From Symsagittifera roscoffensis (lineage: Eukaryota > Xenacoelomorpha > Acoela > Convolutidae): a stretch of 64,000 nucleotides of DNA. The stretch is taken from positions 1 to 64,000 of the forward strand of contig NW_026971420.1 of the NCBI RefSeq assembly GCF_963678635.1, read 5' to 3'. The position numbers and the translations under genes are program-made. Below, in pieces: positions 17,292 to 28,109 of the stretch; position 1 is the stretch's first letter; each line of letters opens with the position of its first letter. The notes under the pieces are model-generated. The model searched no databases, was not told the DNA's origin, and saw only the letters and a program-made list of their open reading frames with translations.

Positions 17292-19093
17292 GCCGCCAAC
17301 TTGGATCACTACACCGATCAAATTCCCACCCAACCAATCTTACCTCTCCAATCCCAATAATACCACTTTTTGCTTTTCCGCCACCCGATTTTCCACCTAG
17401 TAATGTAACATCAGGCATGAATTCCGACACTAATTCACACATCTCAGTTTTATATTCCATCTCACAACTCAATAACCCGAATATTGAAACCCCCGATGAA
17501 TTTGCCGACTCAGAACCATCCCCATCCAATAATTTTCATAACTCTTCTAATTTTTCTCAACCCCCTTTTCAACCCATATTATCCAATAACCCTGACCCAA
17601 TCACTCCCACACCCTCTTATGCTTCCCAAGTTACCCCAACCTACTCCTCATACCATTCTGACCAATCATCTCATTCTCCAGACACCCCCCGAATCTCCCC
17701 AGAGCTAGATAATTTTATTACCCTTCAACAACAACCCTACCACCTTAATACCCCAACCATAAACCAAATCTCCTCCACAATAAATTCATCCAACCCCCCT
17801 ACCCCTACACCCTCTTCAAATTATACTGAATCATTAGCACCATCATCCACATCAACTGAATCTTCACTCAACACTAATAGAGCTTACCGCACTTTTAAAA
17901 GAAAGTTCCCCAACCATCCTTTCCCAGCAAAACCAGGAACAGCCCGTGAATACATCAACCACCCCAAGCATACTAACACAAAAGAATTTTTAGCCATCAC
18001 CTTACCCTCATTCCCACAATACACCTTAAACACCCCCCACGACACTAACGAAACACGCAACTTTGTAGATGAATACGTTTTAATGCCCACTCTCTCTTGG
18101 ACCTCATATTATCATTTTACTAACCCTCTTTGCTTACCTTTATCTAACACTCACATCGATATAGAGCGAAATACGGACATGCTATATCGACTCACTACAC
18201 CACTAACCGCTAGACAATTTACTTACGTTGGATATAAAAAATCACTAAAAACACACACTGCACCTAGAGCTAACGAATATACACTCGAATACTATGATCA
18301 CAACATCATCAGAGCTAACCAAGATCAATTCTTAGACGACGATCGCTTCGCTAATCCACAAATTACTGAGAAATTTTTCATCAAGACACCATATATATTT
18401 ACACTAAACATCTTTGACCGAAAGTTTGATCACATTATTTCAGAAGCACTAACAGACACACAAGCATACGAAAGTTTTAAAGAACGCTTCCAAATATTTT
18501 CACTAACCTTTCATTTCCTTGCACCACACGAAAGAGATTTACACTGCTCACACGATATTATGTTGCGCACTAAACAAACCCACACATATAGTTATTATCG
18601 CTTCATCCAAAATCACTTTGACCTACACACACCCTCTAGACAACCACACCATCGTTTTCAATTCATTAATTCCAAATACACTTCACCATTTTTCCTAAAT
18701 TTCACATATTGCATTAAAGATACTAACCTTCATGGTATTCTTCGTAATTATGACCCCATAACCCAAATGTACATCTTCTGTCCCATCACCAAGACCTTCA
18801 ACGCCGAAGAATCCCGACCCTTCCTTATCCCGCACGAGTTTGTACAACCCATAGAAATCCCAATTTTAGAATTCATCCACAACACTAAATTCAATCACAA
18901 ATTATATAATCTAATCCAAAACACACCTTATGAGTTTGCAGTTGGCACTGAAGAACTAACCACTATTAAGGCACTTCAATTGCTTTGGCCACTGCTTCAA
19001 ACTAAAAATATCATCCGCATCTTAGCTAAACTACTAACAACTTCAGAACTAATTCACGACATCTTCCCCCACGGTTTTTTCCCCGACGACTAA
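17288..19093 (+). CDS. ORF-Z, 601-aa protein of unknown function
   Basis: Its ATG (17288) overlaps the env stop in an ATGA junction, which suggests coupled termination and reinitiation. Residues 1-195 are a disordered S/P/T/N-rich region. Residues 198-601 look like a folded, His/Phe/Tyr-rich domain with no signal peptide and no membrane segment. I recognise no catalytic motif or family. The order env, then a soluble gene, then the LTR is unusual, since Ty3 elements normally end with env. Possible roles such as matrix-like or anti-host function are guesses. The stop (TAA 19091-19093) is followed three bases later by a strong splice donor. Confidence 0.65.
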   Translation: MSRQLGSLHRSNSHPTNLTSPIPIIPLFAFPPPDFPPSNVTSGMNSDTNSHISVLYSISQLNNPNIETPDEFADSEPSPSNNFHNSSNFSQPPFQPILSNNPDPITPTPSYASQVTPTYSSYHSDQSSHSPDTPRISPELDNFITLQQQPYHLNTPTINQISSTINSSNPPTPTPSSNYTESLAPSSTSTESSLNTNRAYRTFKRKFPNHPFPAKPGTAREYINHPKHTNTKEFLAITLPSFPQYTLNTPHDTNETRNFVDEYVLMPTLSWTSYYHFTNPLCLPLSNTHIDIERNTDMLYRLTTPLTARQFTYVGYKKSLKTHTAPRANEYTLEYYDHNIIRANQDQFLDDDRFANPQITEKFFIKTPYIFTLNIFDRKFDHIISEALTDTQAYESFKERFQIFSLTFHFLAPHERDLHCSHDIMLRTKQTHTYSYYRFIQNHFDLHTPSRQPHHRFQFINSKYTSPFFLNFTYCIKDTNLHGILRNYDPITQMYIFCPITKTFNAEESRPFLIPHEFVQPIEIPILEFIHNTKFNHKLYNLIQNTPYEFAVGTEELTTIKALQLLWPLLQTKNIIRILAKLLTTSELIHDIFPHGFFPDD

Positions 19094-19096
19094 CAG

Positions 19097-19174
19097 GTAA
19101 GTATGAATTAAATGAATATTACTAACTAATTACAATATTAAAAACTCACCATACTTTATCCATGTTTTCCTTAG
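19097..19174 (+). other. Candidate 78-nt intron just after the ORF-Z stop
   Basis: The donor CAG/GTAAGTATG at 19096/19097 is near-perfect. A TACTAAC branch-point-like sequence lies near 19128, and the acceptor is 'gttttccttag' ending at 19174. The three elements together make a good short GT-AG intron. It starts three bases after the stop codon, so splicing would not change the protein, but it would mark or regulate messages containing the 3' end. Confidence 0.5.
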
Positions 19175-19305
19175 ATTTTTAGCCTTCATCCGACGATCAC
19201 CTACAAAAACCACAAAAAACAAATAAAGATTGCAAATTTCATCAAACAGACTTCAACAATTCTATTAATCTCTTACACTTATAAATTTATAAATTTAATA
19301 CCAAT

Positions 19306-19445
19306 GCAGTAAATTCATTTCTAAAATTTTCCCCACAAGCAGTAAATCTAATTATGATGAAAATTTGTAACTTAAAATTCCCCCATAACTAGCAGTAAAT
19401 TTCCAAATTCTATGCAGTAAATTAATAAAATGCAAATGCAGTACT
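19306..19445 (+). repeat. Cluster of GCAGTAAAT motifs
   Basis: GCAGTAAAT occurs at 19306, 19339, 19392 and 19414, with a variant GCAGTACT at 19438: five sites in 140 nt. The spacer lengths vary, so this is not a simple tandem array. It could be a protein-binding cluster on DNA or RNA. The clustered insulator sites of the Drosophila gypsy element are a precedent for such arrays in LTR elements. Confidence 0.55.
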
Positions 19446-19446
19446 A

Positions 19447-20665
19447 ACCTTTTGATATTCTCATTTATTCGCACAGAAATTCTATCCACACTCGCACAGC
19501 TCGCCCACGAAGAATTGTTTAAAATAATGAATTTCAGTTTCAAGTTTTCACACTCAACAACTCTAACATATAATAACATGTTTCAAACTTTCCTTTAACC
19601 CGGTTGGAAAGGAATCATATACTAAACAAAACTAACCAACGCAGCTTACTAAATACCACAAATCATAGAATAACAGCATGACTAAGAAAAGGAAACCAAC
19701 GGTACCCAAACCGGATTAACCCAGTTTAAAACTGGATAATTTATTCTTTTGAAGACTATTATAAAGTCTAAGAAAGAAATAATAAAACACAAAAAAGTCG
19801 AAAGACAAACCCATACCACGAACAATTTACTTTTTGGAAAAAGGACATAACCAACAAGACATAAGAAAAACCACAACAAACCCAACATAAAACGTTGTCA
19901 CATAACAGGACCCCTCACAAAAACCGCATGAAATCATACTCCCATTCCTGGCCTAACCCACCAGGAAGGACGTCCTGAGCATGCTCTATAGCCGGCCTAA
20001 CCCACCGCGCTACATCCACGCTTTGTGACCACACCTCTATTTTTAATAAGAGCTACTCAAGTGTGAGTAACTCTTCAAAATAACCGAACTAAAACAAAAA
20101 GCTTTTGTGAAAACAACTAACTAAAATCATAATTAAAAAATATTAAACTAATAAATGTTTTATAAAATGTAAATTACATTATGCAATACATAGATCAGAA
20201 TACAACACCAAGGACGAACATCCAAAGACAAAACGACCCCACTACACTCGAGAGGGAATGACCAACCACAATCGATATGCCACTCACAATCACAACTCAA
20301 AGGATTTAGAGTACGACTTGACTTCGCAGAAAAGGACTTCATTGAACTAGACCAATGACCACCTCGATGTTCAAGTATACGTACAGATCCGAGTAACCAG
20401 GCATCCCCTCCACGCACAATCTCCACGCAGAACAGAAAAACCTGACATAGCAAACCATTCTGAAATCAGATTTGAGTTTGTTGCAAAGACTTAGTCGTTG
20501 TCACTAGAAGACACAACGTCTTATGTCTCTAACTCCAGCTTCCTGGAACTTCTTTAATAAAAAGGAAACAGAAGAAATAAGATGTTCGCCAAACACCAAC
20601 GTCCATCATCCATCCTTCGAATTGCAGAAGAACTATTCTAAAAAACTCTGTAAAACCCGGATGGG
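19447..20665 (+). other. 3' noncoding region of the element
   Basis: No sense ORF is convincing. Notable pieces: a palindrome CCAGTTTAAAACTGG (19721-19735); AGGACGTCCT (about 19968-19977); a direct repeat GGCCTAACCCACC near 19951 and 19994; and a stretch from 20160 with higher G+C. Read on the minus strand, the second repeat gives TAGCGCGGTGGGTTAGG, which resembles a tRNA A box. The last bases before the 3' LTR (CGGATGGG) are only a weak polypurine tract. Confidence 0.5.
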
Positions 20666-21075
20666 TGGAACCTGATCTAAACTACATTTTATGATTGGAT
20701 AAATTAGATATTTTACCAATGTAAAGTATTTAATATTAACCAATCATGATCCATCTAACTAACAACCCACTTATTTGTAAGTGCTGAAGTTACTTGTAAT
20801 TTCAGCACCAGAGAGATTTGAATTTAACTTAGAAATTAGTTGGACTCTCCCGAGCACTTCAGCAGCCGCAATAAACCAGTATACCCTAGATCTATTGAGC
20901 CTAGCAGAGACTAGTTAAACAACCTGAGACTAGATAGTATAAGAGTAAGATTAGGATCGGTATTAGACTAAGAAGTTGCACGAATCTATCCGGCCGAAAA
21001 TAAGATAGCGTGACGAGCAGACGGTGTACCCTATCCGAAATTACTCTATGAGTTAACCAACTCGAGACTAACTCA
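20666..21075 (+). repeat. 3' LTR, 410 bp
   Basis: Identical by eye to 2785-3194 over its full length. The AATAAA signal is at 20870-20875. It is followed directly by AACG (21076-21079), the right copy of the target duplication. Confidence 0.95.
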
Positions 21076-21079
21076 AACG

Positions 21080-21713
21080 ATCAGTGAAATGAAATAAAAT
21101 ATATTATTCTGGGTTACTGTGCCTGGACCCAACAACACAAAAGGTAGAAAAAAAATAACGAAACACTAGTTTGGAGGTTTCGAAAAAAGAAGAAAATTTA
21201 TGAAAGAATGTTAATCATACAGTTACCATAACTGGTAGAATGTAAATCATGCAATTTTTAAAAGGAGGCAGAATGTTAGTCATAGAGTTTCGAGGTAAAT
21301 TACTGCCAGTAAGTCAGCCATAAGTTTCCAAACAGTTAAAGAGCACTTAAACTGTAAAAAGTCAGTTCAACAGTCTATTCTCACTTCTATCACTAAAAAG
21401 CATAAATAGGTGGGAATAAATCAAAGTTCTTCAAAATAAAATTTATTTTGATCAGCTTTGCCAGAAAAGAGTAGAATAATGACCAAGACTATGACTATTC
21501 AAAAAGATAAATCCTTAAAAGAACTGAGGTAAAATGAAAAGACTGTTAGCGATAAATCCGATAAACTTTATTTAAAATCAAGATAGTTTTCTAATAAAAA
21601 AAAACGCTTGCTTTTTGTCATTCAATGTCTCTGTTCATTTGATGACTGTTGTTTCATTTTTGGCTCGATTTTTTTTTCGATCATGCCGGGACGTTTTTTT
21701 TTCGACTATGCGC
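21080..21713. other. Spacer between the two LTR elements
   Basis: No gene or recognised repeat is seen. The original sequence before insertion ran from 2780 into this stretch. Confidence 0.5.
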
Positions 21714-21958
21714 TGTCATCCGGCACGGATCGATAAACTTCGATGCATTTATTTGTACTTACCTCACCATGTGAGTAAACCTTCTGTTTGGTCGATTGAC
21801 CTTGTAAAGGCGTCAAGCCAGTGATCTCTTTGAGCAGTAGCTCAGACGTCAATAAAAGATTTTATGAACCAGTTGTTTTGTCTCGCTTACGCAAGAGATC
21901 TTGTTTATCAATCCGTTTGGATTCAGTAATCAACACGTTCATACAACGCAGCATGACA
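21714..21958 (+). repeat. 5' LTR of the decayed element, 245 bp
   Basis: TG...CA ends; AATAAA at 21851-21856. It shares long identical blocks with 28110-28354, for example around 'ggtcgattgaccttg' and 'acgcaagagatcttg'. Confidence 0.88.
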
Positions 21959-21983
21959 TGGCACAGCCAGCAGGATGTTCGAA
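21959..21983 (+). promoter_or_regulatory. Primer-binding site, tRNA-Ser-like
   Basis: The sequence TGGCACAGCCAGCAGGAT lies directly after the LTR and is followed by TTCGAA after one extra base. It matches the complement of typical eukaryotic tRNA-Ser 3' ends except for a few transitions and the inserted base. The tRNA comparison is from general knowledge. Confidence 0.55.
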
Positions 21984-22210
21984 AAATTCGTTAAATATTC
22001 ATCCGCTGAACCACCGTAAGAATGGTTTAAATGGGCAGCAATACTTGAGATGGCAGTGTTTGAAAAAGATGGCATCAAAGTACGAAACTTGTTAAGAACT
22101 AAACCACCACTAATCTAACGCGCAGAACCTAATAATGAGATCGAAATGACAGGTCAGACAGAGCCGCAGAAGAAAAATTGTGACGTAAGAAACCAAGAGA
22201 AGCGAGTTAG

Positions 22211-22925
22211 TTGGGAAAAGTGCGTGCAAAAAGCAAGAGAAAAATGGAGTATTGTGTAAATCGTTCCTCTGGCACGAGGTGGATGCAAAATGCCGCAGTT
22301 ATCTTTCCTGTACCTCAGCGCGGAGGGACTGCGACAAATTCAACAAAAGAGGCCCAGTCTCGACTTGCACCAGCGTCTCCACAAAACAAAATTATGACAA
22401 TTTTAAAAGAAATTTTTGCGACCAAAAGAAATATAGCATTCGAACGATACAACTTTATCTGTAGAGAACGAAAGAAAACAGGAGGTCTCGATCTAGATAA
22501 ATTGGCGGAGATCGAGAGGATGAGTGGGTGAGAGACATGTTTACTGCTCACATGCTTAACAATAAAATTGTGGAAGACTTATTAGCCGAAACGCGGCGCC
22601 ATCAAGATGCATACGAATATGCAATCCGCAAGAAAAAGGTATCAAATATAGTGGAGCAATGAATAAAAACCCATTCGGAGGTCAAATAACAACAACAATG
22701 ACAACAAAGCAAGAACCAATACTCTTCATCAACCCACGTGGTCGAGGTAGCTACACAAATAAGCAGAACTTACGAAGAGGTCGAGGCGGATTCCGCGGTA
22801 GACCAAATACGCGTGGGACACAGAACACAAAAAGTCAGCAACCACAAACACAAAAGCAATGTTACAAGTCCGGCAGGTAGTTCAATCCAAACCATTTACA
22901 ATCGTGCCCAGTAAAAGACAAAATT
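22211..22925 (+). pseudogene. gag relic of the decayed element
   Basis: A capsid-like stretch (NIAFERYNFICRERK) in one frame continues after a break as 'DMFTAHMLNNKIVEDLL' and 'DAYEYAIRKKK', then an RG-rich segment (22740-22830). A zinc-knuckle remnant follows near 22860 (CYKSGR, with a stop). These are characteristic of Ty3/mag-type gag, here broken by at least two frameshifts or stops. Confidence 0.7.
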
Positions 22926-23039
22926 ATTTGGAGGATCAGAATGCAGAACATTAAGAAGAAGTAGAAACTGAAAACGACATATCAGATAATGAACCCGTTG
23001 CGTTTGCAGAATTTACATCCAAAGATGGGAAGAATATCA

Positions 23040-23400
23040 AAATCTCAAATTTTCAGTTATGACAATTTCAGTAGCGTTTGAGGTGGAAAACTCAGCCAGC
23101 TTGTCGGAATGGAAGATGACCTCAACGGACACATCGTAAATTTGAAAATTAAAACGGAGGACATATTCGCCATCGCCGAATCTAGAAGCCCGATGTCCTT
23201 TCTCAACGAAAAAATGGCTCTGCGACTACAAGAAAATGACCAATCAACAGTACTCAAATGTGTTCCACGGGAAGACGAGGCTAGAAATTCGGCATGTATT
23301 AATGGTGAATAAATAATTCCAAAGGGAAGAATAGTTATTGCGATAGAATCTAGTTGCTTTACACTACAATCACCGCCTTTCATCATCAAATGCTGACAAT
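23040..23400 (+). pseudogene. Aspartic protease relic
   Basis: The frame at 23109-23312 carries AESRSPMSFLNEK where an active retroviral protease has Asp-Ser/Thr-Gly. The catalytic Asp and Gly are lost. A stop at 23310 interrupts the domain, which is recognisable further on as 'PKGRIVIAIESS'. Confidence 0.65.
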
Positions 23401-23599
23401 ACAAAAGCGAAAAATCAAACTCGGAAATCAAACAGTGGGTTTAAAATAATATCAAACAATTGTGTATACCAATCGGAAAATCAAAAAATTACGTAATGCG
23501 AACTCAATTCAGCAACGACGCAACCACCATTCAGCGAAAGGGGCACCGAACTCCCATACATTTGCTGGAGCGGGCTAAAAAGAACTCAACAAACTAATG

Positions 23600-24235
23600 G
23601 AACAAAAACACATAATCCAGCGAATGTTCAGATCAACAATTCATTAGCCGAATTGTTATAACCGTCAAAAAGTACCAGACAGTCAAGTTGGCGTTGAATT
23701 CTAATAAGATAAACAATTTTATTCACAAAAAAAATCAGATGCCAAACATAGTTCTCCTTTGGACATTATTGCACATGTGGTAAAATCCGACAATTCTCCT
23801 GAAACAATTTTTCTACGCTTGATTTGCGGCACGCTCATTCACAGATGCCGTTGGACAAACAACCAGAGAACAATGCATTTTTAGACTCATCGGAGACAAC
23901 AGCACCAGGAGTTATCAATTCCTAACCAAATTTTATGGTCTCACTGGCATGCCGACTGAATTTCAGAAGGCAAATGACTTAACGCTCACAAATTGCACAA
24001 ATACATACGATTATCTGGACGATATATTGATAATAACGAAAGGATCAATCGAGCTACCTAAAGAAAAATTACAAACAACTCTTACAAAATTAGATGGAAA
24101 AAACTTCTCAAAATCTCTTTACAAATGTAAGTTTGCATGCAAACAAGTTGAATGGCTAGGGTACAATACCAACAGTAAAAGAACTAGACAACCTAAAAAA
24201 AACAGAGGCAATTGAAAAATTGTCACCACCAAAAA
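23600..24235 (+). pseudogene. Reverse transcriptase relic
   Basis: Fragments in several frames include 'QMPNIVLLWTLL', a region around 'FYGLTGMPTEFQ' (frames shifted) and an intact YLDDILIITKG near 24010. The last part runs 'CKFACKQVEWLGY'. Stops and frame changes make it inactive. Confidence 0.7.
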
Positions 24236-24299
24236 TTTTTAGACAATAAAATTTTTTTATTGTTTCTTTACATCACCTAACACGTTAATTTTCCAACTT

Positions 24300-24890
24300 A
24301 GCACAAACTGCCGCCGCTATACGTCCACTATTAAAAAATACAGAAAAGAAAAAACCAATTGATTGGAAACCTGAACGCAACACAGCATTCAATAACATTA
24401 TAAAATTAGTTGCAGAAATAGATCAAAATAAAAATTTTGACCAGAATCTAGATACCCGTGTGGTATGCAATGCCTCTACGTCAGGCTAAGAGGCCGCATT
24501 AGAGCACAATTATCGTGGCCCTAGCTTATGCTTCACGTTTCCTAAATTCACTAGAAGAAAAAAATTCAGTTGAAGAACTAGAATTACTCGGGGTAGTTTG
24601 GGCCCTCAAAAGTTTTAAATACTACCTATATGGAAAACAATTTACCGTCATCACAGACCATCAAACTTTGATAAGCGCACTGAACGCAAGCAAAAGATCA
24701 AAAAATAGTCAGAGCAGTTTAATACGATGGGTTGACCAACTATTTCCATTCAACTTTGACAATAAACTTCTGGCGGGGAATAAAATGGGGGTAATAGACT
24801 ATATGTCGAGAAATCCGGTTGTATTAGCTTGCGACAAGGAAATTGTAGTAGCGCTTGCGCCAAGGAATATGTAGAGGCATCAAATAAATA
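24300..24890 (+). pseudogene. RNase H relic
   Basis: After a broken start (24300-24500, 'VVCNASTSG' then a stop), the frame from 24515 shows 'ALAYASRFLNSLEEK', 'EELELLGVVWALK', 'FTVITDHQTL' and 'GVIDYMSRN', the standard Ty3 RNase H signature. It ends at 24874. Confidence 0.75.
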
Positions 24891-25799
24891 AGTCATAAAC
24901 AACCTAGAAATGATTGACAAGGTCATACTGAATAATCTAGCCAATCAGAAAAGGCACCATATCGGCTGATCAAAAAGCGCAGGGAAACTAAAAGATCGCT
25001 ATCTAGCACTTCAAAGTCTTAATTGAAAGTCATACCTTCTCAAAAACAGTCAGTTAAGATTCGATCTTCAAATTATTCAGTCCAAAACATTAGCTCTAAA
25101 CTTTCTGTCAATATAATCTACAAACAAGAGCAAATGAGTCGAAAAGCGGACTAGGAGGGATTCAAAGCTGGCATCCTCCCGAATGACGTAAAGACGCCTG
25201 AGGCACGAGGCAGAAAATTATTCAATGGCAAGGATCATCGGACAAAGAGTAAAAATTTGTCCGATCAACGGTGACACAAGCTGAAACCATCCACAATGAA
25301 CAAAAAAAACAAGCCACCACGCGCCGCCAATAATAGAAGTTAAAGACGCACGAGAAATCTTATCATCGAAATCCAAAAAGGAATCAAACTTTCCGAAAAT
25401 TGTGTTTAGCAATAACACACCAGTCACCGATACACAATCATCAGCAACACTAACGAAACAGGCAACCCAAGCAGTGCAGATGGGGGAAATCGTGGTGACA
25501 GCCGCCACCCAACCCAAAGTTTTCATCGAAGTGCACGAGACCTACGAATACCATGTGAGCCACGTGTAATCGACGACTCAAGGCAGCCAAGAAGAACTCA
25601 TTCCAAACATTGAACCTCACACCATGACAAACACGCAACAAACGCAACTAGAAACCAGCCATCACTTGATCACAGAGGTGATGATCGCCACAATTGACCA
25701 AGGTACGAATATGACTCAGATGTACGCTATATTGGCGAAAACTACAAAAAAATACTCGGGATACGATTAATAACGCTGCATCCAAAAAGAACAGATATT

Positions 25800-26570
25800 T
25801 ACGACCAATCATAAACTTTGTTAAAAAACGAGACTGGGAGCCCATAGTGACTTCGTACGCGCAATACTGGTTCAACATACGAAATAAGCAGCACGTAAGA
25901 GACGACTGTTTGCTGATCGACGAGAGAATCGTCATCCCAACACAACTGAGACAAACAGTACTGGACAGTTTGCACCTGAACCATCCTGGATCGACGGCCA
26001 TGTTGGCTCTGTGCCAGCACGAGTGGTTTCGACACATACATTTTTCAATAGTCCAAATGGCACAAAGTTGTAAACATTGTACAGAACAAGATAAAAACCT
26101 CCAACCAATCATAGGAAAAAAAAATTCGTTCCAAATGGAACCGGTAGTCGAACCTTATGAATAAGAACAATTAGATTTTGCCTGGTTTCACCCTGATGAA
26201 CTAAATAAGGACGCGTACATCTTATTTGCAATTGATAAACGGTCGAAATTCTCCACGGCAAAAGTCGTGTCGAACAGAACGGCGGATATTGCCATAAAAT
26301 TATTACGAAGATATATTTCGAATAAAGGGGTACCGCGACGACTAAGCTGTGACCAAGCACAATCTTTTAGGTCCAAAAAACTCAATTGTTTTGTAGCAAA
26401 AATAGTATCAAATTTTTTTTGCATCGGTAGACAACCATAGAACGATAAGGGTGGTAGAGAGAATGATCCAAACGTTAAAACGGACATAAGGGTTGATGCG
26501 AATGGATTAAGCAAATCCACCATATAAAATTGCCTCAGACGTAGCCGAATTAATAAAAATATTACGTATC
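25800..26570 (+). pseudogene. Integrase relic
   Basis: The zinc-binding domain is visible as 'HLNHPGSTAM' and 'CKHC' in the frame 25847-26164. After a stop the core continues with 'LDFAWFHPDEL' and 'LSCDQAQSFR', then decays. Unlike the giant element next to it, this one shows the HHCC domain. Confidence 0.7.
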
Positions 26571-26591
26571 ACACCACAAGGAGTAACGAAA

Positions 26592-26942
26592 ATGTCACCT
26601 TTTGAAGCACACATGGGTAGAAAACCAAATAAGCCTCTCTCTATCTTAACAACGAGTAGCTCCCCCTACAACCTAAATAGGAAAAATGCAAAACACTCAT
26701 GTTTAGATCAGAACAACCTCACAAAACCGCCTCTACCAGCAGAAATCATGCGCAAATTACAGCGATGGTCAGAGGACAAAGTGTCAATAAAGCGACGCAG
26801 AACGTTACCCAAAAACCTCCAATTGCCAAAGAAATCTCCACCACATCAACCGCAGCAAACACCAGGTGCGAAAACTATACGAGCCATAGAAATAGTTGAG
26901 GATAAGCTAAACGTAAGATATAAGGGGTACAGCAACCAATAG
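26592..26942 (+). pseudogene. Integrase C-terminal relic
   Basis: The frame begins MSPFEAHMGRKPN, typical of the end of a Ty3 integrase core, and continues with basic and proline-rich sequence (KRRRTLPKN) to 26942. Confidence 0.55.
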
Positions 26943-27198
26943 ACAAAATAAAAACACCAAAAATCGGTTGGAGCAAGTAGCAAGAAAAACAATCCGAAAA
27001 GCTACCAAGGTAAAGGACCATAAGACTTTCGAACAACAAAAATACCAGACCATTGAAGGACAAAATTAACTTTTAGGCAACACACCGCGTGGGTACAAAC
27101 GTTCGGGAAACAACCCAGATTAGATTACAAAAAAAGCGGAGTTGCAGTTGTTGTTCCTAATCCTCTAATATAAGGGCCTTACAGAACTTCACGGTTTA

Positions 27199-27845
27199 GT
27201 GATTACAGTGCATACAAATCCGCACAGAGATCCGAACCTTGCCGTCAATTTTCAGACCTTGAGCAACCCAGCGAACCTCAGCATCCGATATTTAGAAGAG
27301 GACGCAGTAACAGGTCTCCCGAAAACACTCACCAGGAAGGAGCAGACCGCAGGACAACAGAGCAGCCCAACAAAGCGACGAGCCAGGCCAACAGGAAAAC
27401 GGACGGGCGGCCAGCCTACCCGCGTGACACATCCGACAAGAGGAATGAGCCTTCAAAAGGAGGAAAAATTAAAGACCAGAACGTCCAAAGCCACTCCACA
27501 GAGAGTTCAGACAGTATGGAGGATGCTTAAGAAGATCGTCGACAACGAGATCTCGGCACCGTCGCCGAAAATCTTAAACCAGAAGAAGACCCCACTAAAT
27601 GCTTTATTTGCCGAACCAACCCAAAAATCGGTACGAACTTGCCAATCGTTAGTTGCCAACGCATTTGGAAACCTCGTATCAATAAACACAATCGAGGAAA
27701 CAAAACGTGGATCCAAAAAGAAATTACAACTCAATATCGCGTCACCAACGGAAGCAACACAGTTACCTACAAAGCCAAACCTAAGTTCGCTAATCTAGGA
27801 AATGGGTTTTTTGGAAAAAAACGCCAGAGTACCAGGCCTGCATGA
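27199..27845 (+). pseudogene. Basic 3' ORF remnant of the decayed element
   Basis: A 199-codon frame (27199-27798) rich in Lys, Arg, Thr and Pro, overlapped by a second frame ending at 27845 that contains CFICRTNP. Its position between integrase and the 3' LTR suggests the pol tail or a small third ORF. No family is recognised. Confidence 0.4.
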
Positions 27846-28101
27846 AATTCCTCGAGGCAATCACTAAACAAAACTAGAAATCAAGAGGAAACGGAAATCA
27901 TCGACCTTATCTTTCCAGTGGATCGCCCGGAAAAAGACACGACGGAAATATTGTTCATTGGAAAAAGACGAAAAGACGAAAAGACGAACAGGCGGAAAAG
28001 ACGAAACAAAAGCAAAAGAAAGACAAGAAAATTAAAATTCAAGGAGAGTCCCCTAGGGACTATAATCTCATATTAAAACTTTTTGCTAATATCTTTCTCC
28101 T

Positions 28102-28109
28102 AGGGGGAA
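28102..28109 (+). promoter_or_regulatory. Polypurine tract of the decayed element
   Basis: AGGGGGAA lies immediately upstream of the 3' LTR TG, the usual plus-strand primer position. Confidence 0.75.

Larger units (their letters stand above)
2785..21075 (+). mobile_element. Giant env-bearing Ty3/gypsy-type LTR element, 18.3 kb
   Basis: A complete LTR element bounded by identical 410-bp LTRs and an AACG target duplication. The coding order protease, reverse transcriptase, RNase H, integrase places it with Ty3/gypsy (Metaviridae). The envelope-like ORF after pol makes it errantivirus- or retrovirus-like. It is about two to three times the usual length of such elements (roughly 5-9 kb). The surplus comes from a 1.2-kb leader, ORF1, a long N-terminal gag extension, two small membrane ORFs, ORF-X, ORF-Z and a 1.5-kb 3' region. 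The only clear breaks are two single-frame changes around the integrase. The plus strand is strongly A-rich and G-poor throughout. Confidence 0.93.

Noticed and set aside
20160..20453. 97-codon minus-strand ORF in the 3' region
   Set aside because: No domain, signal or neighbouring gene supports it; probably chance in a G+C-richer stretch.
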